Position numbers and translations under genes: made by a program
Shown: positions 1-10,022 of the stretch, one piece after another
Numbering within the stretch: the first letter of the stretch is position 1
How the letters are laid out: every line of letters starts with the position of its first letter
Origin: Stereocaulon alpinum
Taxonomy: Eukaryota; Ascomycota; Lecanoromycetes; Lecanorales; Stereocaulaceae
Length of the DNA stretch: 64,000 nucleotides
Reading direction: 5' to 3'
Assembly (NCBI GenBank): GCA_018257865.1
Contig: JAEUBA010000002.1
Span: 124,001 to 188,000, forward strand
Notes under the pieces: model-generated
Databases searched by the model: none
What the model was told of the DNA's origin: nothing
Seen by the model: the letters and a program-made list of their open reading frames with translations, nothing else

Positions 1-444
1 TGGTGGGCTCGAAGATCTGCCGCTGTCTCCATACTTCGACGACACGGCGGAGCTTATTCTTCACTTCATCCGTAGCCCCTTTGTATGCAATGGCGGTGGC
101 TTCAGTGATGATGGGAGAGAAGGCGAGGAGGAATTCATCTTTCTTGCGAGCCTTGGATTGCTGGGCGACTTCGTTGGCAAGGTAGATCAGGTTGAGACGT
201 TTGTTTGAGCCAGAGTCTTTGAGGCGCTGTAGCCAGAGCGTGCCCGTGCGGTCTGCATGCCTCCTGATTGTCAAGCGTCAGCAGATGGTGAAGTGACGAC
301 ACCAGACGATGATGTACAAAGAGCACAAACGGAGGTGTAGCCGTACCTATGGAACATAACCCATTGCGCTACTGTTACAATGCTCTCTTGCGTCTCATTC
401 AAAGCTGACAGCTTCGCCTTGACTGCATCGTCTGTATACGCCAT
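1..444 (-). CDS. RTT103: RTT103-like CID-domain protein, 3' partial
   Basis: Binds the phosphorylated C-terminal domain of RNA polymerase II and acts in 3'-end processing and termination in the nucleus (family knowledge). Two exons are visible: 444-347 and 263 to the window edge, with an 83-bp GT..AG intron (346-264). The N terminus starts MAYTDDAVKAKL and continues into a CID helical domain: FHRRHADRTG, then LNLIYLANEV, then VWRQRQIFEP, which is the usual end of the CID in Rtt103/RPRD proteins. The gene runs off the left edge, so the coiled-coil C-terminal part is not seen. It is divergent from the clathrin light chain gene, with 273 bp between the two start codons. The CID assignment is firm; choosing RTT103 over another CID protein rests on the VWRQR-type ending. 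Confidence 0.85.
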
Positions 445-717
445 GTCTACTGCTCTACGAGCCCTCTGCAGCTAGGTAATCTTTGAGTGTTTGTTGTGGT
501 GTCAAAGCTTGATGCGGAAGTCGCTGGCGGAAATGGCAGGCGCGCTAAGCGGGTCCTCTAAATATATCAATTGATACGGGTAGCACCTTAGCTTTAGGGA
601 TTATTGAATGCCGCGAAGCTGTTCACTTCTTCCACTAATAACACCTTCATAGCGATCAAATCTGGATCAAATCCCGCTACTTACTCAATCCCACCTTCAT
701 ACAAACTTGTTCACACC
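445..717. promoter_or_regulatory. Shared divergent promoter region, RTT103/CLC1
   Basis: These 273 bp separate two divergent start codons, so the 5' UTRs and promoters of both genes must lie here. An AT-rich stretch (aatatatcaattgata, near 561-577) is the only TATA-like block seen. No specific factor site is claimed. Confidence 0.5.
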
Positions 718-1623
718 ATGGCAGACCGTTTTCCGTCATTAGAAGACTTCAATGAAGGCAAGCTGATGCTTAGTACCCGTCTCTCAGATGGGCATTTGTT
801 AACGGAGTGGCCTAGGACAAACCGAACCAGCACCCGGACAAGCCGATGGAGGAGCTGACGACTTCTTGTCACGTGAACGAGCGTTACTGGGAGACGATGC
901 CGCTCAATTTGCCTCGGCTGGCGACAATACAGCAACTGTTGAAGATGGAGACGACCTACTAGGCGGTGGTGGCAGCTACGGTGGAGGGCAAGCTGGAGGT
1001 GAAGAGATCACAGAATTTGAGAGCTCGTATCCTGCAGTTGATACCCAGAATCAGGTAAGCTTCGAGTCACGCCGCAATGAAACCTTCATCAGACGTCATT
1101 GCTCACAGCCATCATAGCAAGTAGGACCTGGCGGTACTATCACAGGAGCAGGTACTCCATTCCAGCCGTCCTACAGTAGTTACGCAGCACCAGAAGAGGA
1201 ATCAGAGCCAGTCCGGTAAGTCCTTTTTCAAACTTCGTATGAGGTGGATTAGCCTGACTAAATTTTTGCAGTCAATGGCGGGAGCGTCGAGATCTTCAGC
1301 TTGCAGAACGGGAGAAAGTCTCAGCCTCGAAAAAGGAAGAGACTATCAAGGCCGCCCGACAAAATCTGGACGACTTCTACGAGAACTACAGCCAGAAGAC
1401 GGAGAAGCAGGTGGCTAAGACTCGCAAGGAAGCTGAGGAGTTCTTAGCGAACCGAGAGGATACTTCAGCTGGAGGGACGAGCTGGGAGCGGATAGCAAAA
1501 TTGGTCGATCTTAGCGGAAAGGGAGCAAAAGGTGGAGCGAGCGGAACTGGCAAGGAGAAGTTCCGGGAGATGCTGCTTGATCTAAGGAAGGATGAGAAGG
1601 CGCCTGGAGCTACTGGGTATTAA
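718..1623 (+). CDS. CLC1: Clathrin light chain
   Basis: Light chain of the clathrin coat, which binds the heavy chain at the trans-Golgi network and plasma membrane. Exons are 718-757, 816-1054, 1118-1215 and 1272-1623; they sum to whole codons (242 aa). The protein begins MADRFPSLEDFNEG, has the conserved acidic N-terminal block (DDFLSRERALLGDDAAQF), a central heavy-chain-binding coiled coil (EWRERRDLQ-type, here QWRERRDLQL) and the fungal tail ending FREMLLDLRKDEKAPGATGY. The first intron (758-815) begins GCAAGC and ends TAG, so it is a GC-AG intron; only this splice joins the conserved N terminus to the rest in frame. Introns 2 and 3 are ordinary GT-AG. Confidence 0.95.
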
Positions 1624-1941
1624 AAAATTGTTTTTGAAATTGGTGGTCTCGAAGTCGACGTCCGAGCATACTGCATGTCGATCGACTAGCAGAGGCGTTC
1701 GGGACCTGTATATACATGAGCATCTGTGGGGCTTGATCTTGGGCTGCAGAGCCAGCTTAATCATGCGTCTGAAATAGTAGGAATCTATTACTAAAACCGT
1801 TTCTACTAGTGAAATATGACCATGGTAAAGAATTGGGCGTTCTCGAACATTCTGACGTAGAGCTCGAGCCTCGTGCTACTACATATTTACACCACCCTCC
1901 AATATTGTGGATACTTGCAGATAGACAAGTTAGTACTCACA
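1624..1941. other. Intergenic region CLC1 to CDC37
   Basis: It holds the 3' UTR of the clathrin light chain and the 5' region of CDC37. Short open frames here match no family I know, and no repeat or RNA gene is visible. Confidence 0.6.
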
Positions 1942-3634
1942 ATGGTCGTGAATTACAGCAAATGGGATGCTCTCGAGCTTTCAGACGACTCAGACATAGA
2001 AGTCCACCCAAACGTCGACAAGCGTTCCTTCATACGAGCGAAGCAGAATCAGATCCACCAGCAACGGTACGAGAGGAAGCATAGAATTTCAACCCTCAAG
2101 TACGAGCGTATAGTCAACGATGGCATGCTCGAACGAATCGACACACTCCTGGCATCGCTACGCAAGCACGCGGATCAAGTCGCCGGGTCGAATCCAGATG
2201 AATTCATGATGCAGGCATTGGTAGAGTGTGCTGGAGACGCAGCCAAGGATAAGGCACCTGATCCTCCGCCAGATGTTCATTTCAAGGAAGAGCAGCCGCT
2301 GTACTCGCAGATGATAGCTGGGCTAGTGGATCAGGTGAAGAAAGAAGTGGGCTCAGAGCCTAAGGATTGGTATACGGCCTATGTCAAGGGCGTGGAGGGG
2401 CATAAGACTAAAGTGCAGAACCTACAGAAGGATCTGCTGGCTGAGCTAGAGAGGCTGGAGAAAGAGGAAAGCAAGAAGATTACGAGTGAGAGCATACATG
2501 AGGGTTTCAGCATGTCGTCGGTGTCGAAAGAGAAGGAGAAGCCTAAGCCGAAAGAGAAAGAGAAGGCAAAGTCTAAGCCGAAGGAGACCGTCGAGGTGCT
2601 CAACCCTGGCTCGGCAAAGAAGGACCCTTTACGGCGTCTGGATAGTGGTGGACAGACATCAGGCGCAGATGCGGATATTGATGAGCCTATAGCGAATAGT
2701 GAAGACGTTGAAGATGCTGAAGATGACGATGAGGCCAACATCGAACCTTCTGAGCTTGGAAAGCAGTTTGCTAAGATCAAGATCGGAGACTACAGAGAAT
2801 GCCTGAGGTTCATATCGGAACATCATGAAGTGGTTGCCGAGCGAGAGACGGACGGGCTGCTGCTGGAAGCCTTCACGGCCCAACAGGAGGGCAAGAGCAC
2901 CTATGCTAAACAGTGCGTGCACCAAGCTCTTCTACTCCAATACTGCCGCTCGCTGGGCAGAGATGGCGTAGGCCTCTTCTTCAAGCGGTGAGTCCCGGAG
3001 AATTCATATTTCGTGAAATTCGTACTGACGTTGATTCAGCATCACAACACCAAATCACAACGCCCAAAAAGTCTTCCTCGACGACGTAAACTCAACCTAC
3101 GACCGCATCCGCACCCGAACAGCCGAACTAGCCAAAGAGCGCGCCGCCAACAAAGACTCCGACCAAGTAGAGCAAATCCAACTGCACGCCGTAGAACCCG
3201 GCACAGAAATCCACATCAACGTCCCTCAACCCGACAGCACAGAAGACGTAGAGCAACAAGCACGCATCATATTCGAACGCTTCCCTCCCGGCTTGCAGCG
3301 AGCTCTGGAAAGCGGCAAGTTGGACAAAGTTAATGAGGTGCTGGGGAAGATGAGCGTTGAGGAGGCGGAGGAGGTTGTGGAGCAGTTGAGTGAGGGGGGG
3401 ATGTTGAGTATTGAGGAGGGGGTTATTGATCCGAACACGGTGGAGGGGAAGAAGAAGTTAGAGGAGTTGGAGAAGGAGGGGAGGGAGGCTAGGGTGGTTG
3501 AGGAGGGGGGGGATGAGGTGGAGGAGGTTGGGGATGAGGAGGGGATGGAGGGGAGGTTGAGGGAATTGGGGTTTGAGGGGAAGGTGAAGGGGAAGGGTGG
3601 TGGGGAGGATGTGGAGGTCGCTGACGTAGATTAG
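1942..3634 (+). CDS. CDC37: Hsp90 co-chaperone Cdc37
   Basis: Cytosolic co-chaperone that delivers protein kinases to Hsp90. Exons are 1942-2987 and 3040-3634 (52-bp intron), 546 aa. The N terminus MVVNYSKWDALELSDDSDIEVHPN is the Cdc37 kinase-binding signature and includes the serine in DDSD that CK2 phosphorylates in this family. It is followed by a long coiled coil (about residues 35-190), a charged K/E/P-rich linker (about 195-225), the Hsp90-binding middle domain (FAKIKIGDYRECLRFISEH, about 275-400) and an acidic C-terminal tail. The ATG at 1942 is preferred to upstream in-frame codons because it gives the family start exactly. Beyond about 3300 the DNA becomes strikingly G-rich on the plus strand, coding a Glu/Gly-rich tail. 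Confidence 0.96.
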
Positions 3635-4160
3635 TGCTGTTGAAGCGTGATGGTTAGAAAAACATGCATTGCTACCCAGAATTGTTCTTTCGTTGTTGAC
3701 TTTTCCTTGAGAATTGATTCTCCTCTATGAATTTGACCCCATACCATCCACCAAATCGACAACGAATGCAGCTTGTCAAGGTCGGACTTCAGCTCTCAGT
3801 CCATCCTCTTCCTCTGTAAAGTCCGCCTGCAGATCGCACGAGAGCTATCAAAGAGCTAGGAGTAGTGCTCCATTCGAAACGTAATATTGCGTGCCGGCCA
3901 GATGTCTCATGGATAATTGAGCAAAATACACGACATGGCACGAATTGAAACTTTGACGACCAAAACATATCATACATTCTATTATCCCCACTATCTACCC
4001 ATTTTCAAAGAATGGCTTTTCCCGTCGCCGATGTGTTATACATTACATCGTTATCATTATCCCCTTTTCCAAACGATTGAAGTTTTATTCTTGTCACGAT
4101 TCCGCAAAAGAATGTCCATCCCGAATTCAAAGGTAGACAGATTTCTCGATTCCAGCGACC
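3635..4160. other. Intergenic region, CDC37 3' side
   Basis: Between the end of CDC37 and the 3' end of the dead multicopper oxidase. I see no gene, RNA or repeat. It should contain the convergent 3' ends of both. Confidence 0.55.
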
Positions 4161-5567
4161 TCATTGGGCCGTATACTGCGTAATCATACCCATGGCGCGA
4201 TGATTAACAACCTGGCAGTGATGAATCTACATTCCCGGATTGTCGACCGTCATCGTTAGCGATCTTTTTTGTGCTGGCAAGACGTTCATCTAGGAAGATA
4301 AAGTCAGTTAAATATGTTATGGAGGGTACGGGAGTTGTGGAAGGTCTTACAACGTCGATTCTTTGGTCAGCCCACATTAGAGTATTTCCGTGCCAACGGG
4401 GTGTATGGGCGTTCAGGACGTTGCCGAGCGATTGCTTGGAGTTGTTAGTCTTTGTTTATATGACGGGTGCATTGGAGACTTACGACATGCCAGCGCGCAT
4501 CACGACCGACGGTCAGATTCAAGCCTTGCAAGTTACCAAAAAGCCGCCCGTTGATGCCGCGTTTTATGTTATTCTCTATAAAGCCTGGATCGAGTCGATT
4601 CACTTGCAGCTCTCCCACGGGGATATTGGTTCTGTTGAGAGTATTCTCATCAATACAGAAGGATAGATTCTCGTCCACGATCAAGAGTTAAGTCAATGCC
4701 TCTTCTGTGAGGTTCGATCCTTTCGGAGCGGGGACAAAGAGCGTTTGCTTTGCGAGCTCGCCAGATCTATAGACTATCAAAGCTCCGACTAAACCGCTGT
4801 AGAAGTCTTGCGCTCCACTGACGTCGGAGTGATATGTCCAAGCCAATGATGGTGGATCTAGGGGTCCTGGCCCGGCGCGTGCTGCACACGATTCAGCTGT
4901 TGTTGCAATACTAATACTGAGTAAGATGTGCCATACCTGGAACTTCCCAAGTATACGTCCAAGTACCACCTGGTGGTACATTATTTCCACCGAAATCCTG
5001 ATCGGGTCTGGCTGCTCCCTCGTTGGCTTTCGAATAATGGACACCGTGGGGATGCATGGAATGGTTGTGCGAGGCCATGTTCTTGAAGTTCACCATCATT
5101 GTGTCGCCAACTTCGGCCCTGAGGACTGGTCCAAGCAAACCCAGCCAATGCAACAAGATCAGAGAAGGTCTTAGTTAACATCTGGGCTCCTACTGACTAG
5201 TGGCCGGCCTCATTGGGTAGTGAAAGAACCGTCCGTGTATCCTCTAAACATCACCTTGGTATAGACATGTCCGATGCGCTGACCGTTCGGTGCTGCAACT
5301 GCTGCAGCTTGGGGGGATTGGGCTATTGGGTAGCCATTGGTGATTGTCCATACCACTGCAATCAACAGTCAATGAGTAAGTCAGGCTGCAGGCTAAACGC
5401 GTAAGAGTATCTCACGTTGGCATATGGTCCCAATCCTCTTCCACCGCTGCAACATAGTAGGTCCGAGTAGTACTGCTGTTTGCCACATGTGCTGCCAAGA
5501 CAGGTACCGAAAGCTAGTTCAATGTCGCAAAAGCTGCCACGATGGGTAGTGATGATACGCCTCGCAT
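4161..5567 (-). pseudogene. Multicopper oxidase pseudogene (hephaestin/ferroxidase-like)
   Basis: Homologous blocks in order on the minus strand identify a secreted multicopper oxidase: signal-like start MRGVSSLPIVAAFA (5567), RIGHVYTKVMFRGYTDGSFTT (near 5250), LGLLGPVLRAEVGD, SMHPHGVHYSKANEG, VPPGGTWTYTWEVP, GPGPLDPPSLAW, INGRLFGNLQGLNLTVGRDA, NVLNAHTPRWHGNT and a C-terminal HCQVVNH block. The reading is broken. A TAG lies at 5516-5514 just after the signal sequence, the frame shifts near 5340 and 5215, a TAA is at 4690-4688 and a TAG at 4229-4227 replaces the Trp expected before the last copper block. Copper ligands are also lost: HSHV is HSDV, HTPHWHG is HTPRWHG and HCHV is HCQV. Several introns are still recognisable, for example a 40-bp one ending near 4880. 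This is a decayed gene, not a mis-spliced one. Confidence 0.85.
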
Positions 5568-6825
5568 CTTGATCAAAACATGGGAATACAAATCTGGACT
5601 TGACGGTAAGAAATATGAAAGTGCAAACTCAAAGGGTGATCTAGACGTAAAAGCTTTCCTATAGCTTTCGCTGTTGATATAAGATATAATATTGATAGTT
5701 ACGTGCGCCAAGGAGCAACGCACGAATCGCTCACAAAGATGACGACCAAACGTTGCCTCGTCATTTCCGTCAAGTCTGGGATCATACAGTGGCTGCGAAG
5801 TACTGAGCCGGCTAGCCGATTGAGCGCTGTGGTTAAGCCTGCTCTGCGTTCAACAGCATTACAATATTTGCATGCTAACTGAGGCTGTCTCACTCCGGAC
5901 GGTGAGACCTTGGGAACACATTCTCAATGCATTAGCCGTACCTTGTCAGCTCCAGCGATCTTCATAGGCATAGATATGTTGTAGCTCTTGGATCTTTGAA
6001 AGTTTTTGCAGTGACGGCCATCGTCCGCCCTGGTCTCTACCAAGAAGACCTACACATTTGCCATGACCTTCTCCATGGTCACTGTCCATCTCTGTAACCG
6101 CTATCGAAAAGGGCTACGTCGTTGCTCCTCAATCGTATCGTTTTGCAGATCGTCCAGTAGTTCCTGCAGATCTTCCGCTATCCGCTCTGTAAGTGGTTTA
6201 TACTGGGCATCATCTTCTGGACTTCTTGGCTTTCCAAATCATTCGCGCTCCCCATTCACGCCATTCAGACCTTTCATATACTTCCCAGTTGTTACGTAAG
6301 GATGTTAAAGACCTTGCTACTGCAATTGTGACACCGCAAAGCTGAGAAACCTGGTACAGTATCCATCAGAAGACGTGGAGACGATTTTCTGCAGTTACCC
6401 CAAGGTTCAAACTCCGTCAAAGCCGGCTAGTGCCCGATAGCAAAAACTTACGGAGGACATGTTGGAATCTTGATTCCCTAATAGCAATCTTAGATCAGCG
6501 GAGGTTGCGTTGAACTGGAATGCCAAGAAGTCCAGAAAATCGTGCACACGCTAAAGAGTTTGGAGCAGCACTTAGCTTATGGACTGGTCGCAGAAGTGAA
6601 GAGCAAGGTATTGAGGTAGTCAAGGAATTGGCCATAGTGCTAAGAAGCGAATTATGGGGGGTAACCATACGTTGAAATGGCCTTCATGGACGCCACTTTT
6701 GTGCAGCGACGCAACGTATGTGAAGAGAATGGAATATTGTAATCACGAACGAGCGAATGTGCACGTTGCTGCAAATGGGTATCTTTAACATGGCTAGAAA
6801 CGATGAAAGAAGATGGTTCCCCTAT
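5568..6825. other. Long intergenic region, possible gene relic
   Basis: About 1.26 kb with no supportable gene. On the minus strand at 6230-6110 about 40 codons have a coding look (acidic helix EDLQELLDDLQND) but are closed by stops on both sides. I name no family. This may be debris related to the decayed oxidase neighbourhood. Confidence 0.4.
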
Positions 6826-8169
6826 TCAAGGAGGCAGATCTCTGATTGGATTACCTCCATTGCCACCGTTAGGCCGTACAACGTCTGGCCTAGGCGCTGC
6901 AATATCTGGTCCGGGAGTTGCAACACCCAGGCCGCCAATAGGGTTGCCGCTGTCCGGAGACGGAGGTGCTGCTGGAGCGCTTGAACGCTTCGGTTTGACC
7001 AGCAGAAGGATGAACATGCCGATGACAAGGAGAAAGAGCAGGAACAGGATCTTCCGCTTGGTATATTTACGTTGATAGCCCGTAGCCTACGGTGATTTTG
7101 TCAATGCCACCCTAGATATTCTGTATTGGTTCGGATGTGCTTACCACATTGAGCTCCTTGTCTGCGGCCTTGACATTGATGGCCATATTTTCCACATTGT
7201 AGTCTATTCGATCGAGCATAGTGCCCTGGTCAATGACCATTCCCTGTAGTTCTTTGAAGATATCGGCCAGCTCAATGATGCCTTGAGCAATGTCATTGAT
7301 CTCCCGTTCCCGTTGGACAATAGCTACATCGTTCGTGTTCAGACGTTTCAGTGAGGTCTGCTGAAGCATTGATTGGCCGAACGACTTGTCGACTTCGGAT
7401 TCCATCATGGAGGGGTCTGTGTATGGGTTTTGAGAAGGGGTAGACGAGCGCTCGAAGGGGATGGCAAGGCCGCCGAGTGTTCGCAGCTCTTCAATAAGAT
7501 TAGCAACGTGGTAGGTAGCCCGTCATCACTATTCTCCCCTGGACTCTTACTTTTCAGGTAGTTGCTCTGTTTCTTCCTGAAGCCAGCGCTGACCTCTTGC
7601 ACCCTACTGGCCAAGGATATCTGTATATTCCGTGCCATAGTCTCGTCCGCTTTGCTGACGCGCCCCTGATGTCTAGCATCCCTGACCATCATCTCTATTC
7701 TTTGTATAGCCTTTTGGCAATCATGAAAGCCCCGAGTGATCTCCTGAGTCATGCGCTCTATTGCGACCTCTTCCTGCCTCTTTACATCCTCATCGTCGAA
7801 TCCGGGCAAGACGTGCTTTGCATGCAGCTTCTCCAACTCTGCTGACTTCTTCGCTATTGTCCCAAGAAGCTCTGTGACCTCGTCTTGGATGTCAACCCAT
7901 CTCGGTGGTAATAGGTCCATCTCGATGACTGCGTCTCCATCATCTTCAAAGGCTCCTGCGGACATAAGACCGCGGCGTTCTTCGGACTCATAGCCGGACG
8001 TAGAAAAGCCATGACTGGAGGGGCCCACCAGTTTCCGTTTCTTAGATGGGTGATGTGCGTATGATTGCCTGTAGGAAAGATACCTGAAGAGTCCCAGGTC
8101 AATCACGAGCACATGATGGACACGAAGCAACAATGACGCGACTTACAGATTAGTGCGGTCCCGCCACAT
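6826..8169 (-). CDS. TLG2: Syntaxin-16-type Qa-SNARE Tlg2
   Basis: Qa-SNARE of the trans-Golgi network and endosomes, acting with Vps45 and the other endosomal SNAREs. Exons are 8169-8147, 8083-7551, 7488-7145 and 7086-6826 (introns 63, 62 and 58 bp), 386 aa. It begins MWRDRTNLYLSYRQSY, the Tlg2 N-peptide type that binds Vps45. An Habc-like three-helix region follows (about 70-190). The SNARE motif (about 245-305) runs through IQREREI-type sequence with the central glutamine in FKELQGMV. One membrane span (KILFLLFLLVIGMFILLLV, about 315-335) is followed by a 50-residue Gly/Pro/Ala-rich tail on the luminal side; yeast Tlg2 also has a luminal tail. It is divergent from calmodulin. Confidence 0.95.
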
Positions 8170-8510
8170 AATTGCAAGTGGGACCTTTCGGGGACGGTCC
8201 TGACAACGATTAGCACTCAAATGCGAGGCGTTAGCACCGAGCTTCGTATTTCTGCCTCCATTGCAAAGGATAATGTCAGAAATCCCGAGCTATTCAAAGA
8301 CAACGGAACAATCCGAGCACGCCCTGTGAGGCTTGGCTGCGTTATCCCTGTCAATTAGCCTTGTGGAGCACGACTTCAGCACAAACCATAATAAACCCCA
8401 CGACTACCTACAACTCTACCTACAGTCTCACAACTACGCTCTACAACCTTTGCTAAAAGTCCAAGCTGGAGATTCCAATTCCCTAGTTTAGCACAATCAC
8501 TGCAGTCAAC
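8170..8510. promoter_or_regulatory. Divergent promoter region TLG2/calmodulin
   Basis: These 341 bp lie between the two start codons. A pyrimidine-rich, repetitive stretch (ctacctacaactctacctac, near 8404-8430) just upstream of the calmodulin ATG resembles the CT-rich 5' regions of highly expressed fungal genes. No binding site is assigned. Confidence 0.5.
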
Positions 8511-9337
8511 ATGGTACCTCCCCTCTGCTCGTTGGATTTAAACCCCGCGTTCTCCCAAACATGGTCCAGCGCACGAGATAAGCACATCGCTGACTTCTAT
8601 GGGTACATAGGCAGATTCACTCACCGAGGAGCAGGTGTCCGAGTTCAAAGAGGCGTTCTCTCTATTCGTGAGTACTACGTTTTCTATCCTATTACATCAG
8701 GCTAATCTTCTTGGCTATCTTAGGACAAAGATGGCGATGGTAAGCCGTACGCTCCTGCCTCCGACAGACGCGCTCCGCCTAGCTATCCAATTGTTGCCCT
8801 CAGTCGCAATCTTTCGGGCATATGAGAGACTGACAGCGTGTCTTACACAGGTGAAATCACTACAAAGGAATTGGGCACTGTCATGCGATCTCTGGGTCAA
8901 AATCCTAGCGAGTCCGAGCTGCAAGATATGATCAACGAGGTGGACTCAGACAATAACGGAACGATCGACTTCCCAGGTATGCAATGCTATAGAATGAGAA
9001 CGGGTCGTGTTGTCGTACTAATGGCTTCTCCGATACAGAATTTCTGACAATGATGGCACGCAAGATGAAGGATACCGACTCGGAGGAAGAGATCCGGGAA
9101 GCTTTCAAAGTCTTTGATCGTGACAACAATGGATTCATCTCTGCCGCTGAGCTGCGCCATGTTATGACCTCCATCGGCGAGAAATTGACGGATGATGAGG
9201 TTGATGAGATGATCCGGGAGGCTGACCAAGACGGAGATGGGAGAATTGATTGTATGGCAACCATAGGCTCCCTTGAAAGATTTGGATACTGATAGCAAGT
9301 AGACAACGAGTTTGTGCAGCTTATGATGCAGAAATAG
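8511..9337 (+). CDS. CMD1: Calmodulin
   Basis: Calcium sensor that activates calcineurin, CaM kinases and other targets. Six coding exons: 8511-8513 (only the ATG), 8611-8667, 8724-8739, 8851-8976, 9039-9251 and 9303-9337; they sum to 149 aa, the usual calmodulin length. Four EF-hand loops are complete: [36 protein letters not shown] and [12 protein letters not shown]. The protein starts [20 protein letters not shown] and ends LMMQK. The first coding exon is exactly three bases, and the third is only 16 bases. The loop-1 residue is GEITTKE where GQ is more usual, a mild change. Confidence 0.98.
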
Positions 9338-10022
9338 GGACAAGCTGGAAGGTCATGACTACTTTGGCAGTTCTTCGCCTCAACGAAGGATCCTTGCACA
9401 CGGCACAAAAATGTATGGAAAAATTGCTAGGGGTTGGGCATGAAGCCATGCTGTACCTACAACGTGCTGGGCACTGCGATCTGCATGTTCTTTGCGACAA
9501 CCTCTTCTTACGTTTCGTACGCGATCCCTACGGGACTTGCATCTAGCTTTCAGGCAAGGAATATGAATACTCTGACCCTTTTGGACGATTTCAAGGCTGC
9601 CCCCTTTGTCATGTCGACTTTCGCCTAATTTTCATTGGCTAGGGTACTTTCCCCACCGTTGGTGCCTGTTTTGAGACCTTTCCAGCATCAAAATGAATTG
9701 TAGAGAGACTCATGCCACGAATTGAGACCAGGCTGACCCGTAAGCCTCTTGATTGAAGCAGTAAGAATGAGCGACAATTCTTTGTTAGATTTTAAGAATT
9801 GTAGTCACCTGCATGAACTATCTGCGAGATCTAAATCGTCCTACACACAATTTCTGGAAAGTCAAATCCATTAAGTGCACGTCATGCCCGTAGCTCATAT
9901 TGAATTATTTACATTTAGTCCAATACTATGCACTTTTAACCCCCAATTCGGCATCCAACAAAACCTCTAAGGTCCGGGCCAATATCATTCGTTTTAACAG
10001 ATGGAAGCCAACCCTCCATAAT
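9338..10022. other. Intergenic region calmodulin to MDL1
   Basis: It holds the calmodulin 3' UTR and the promoter of the ABC exporter. Open frames here look random. An open frame extends upstream of the exporter's chosen ATG to 9900, but that extension has no presequence character. Confidence 0.5.

Noticed and set aside
2379..2780. 133-codon Ser/Phe-rich frame opposite CDC37
   Set aside because: It is the complement of the Lys/Glu-rich CDC37 linker, with no independent signal.
6110..6230. Coding-like 40 codons on the minus strand
   Set aside because: Stops on both sides and no splice partner; too short to name. Mentioned only as a possible relic.
9900..10022. Upstream ATG extension of the MDL1-like gene
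   Set aside because: The extra 41 residues lack presequence character; the 10023 start gives a standard mitochondrial signal.
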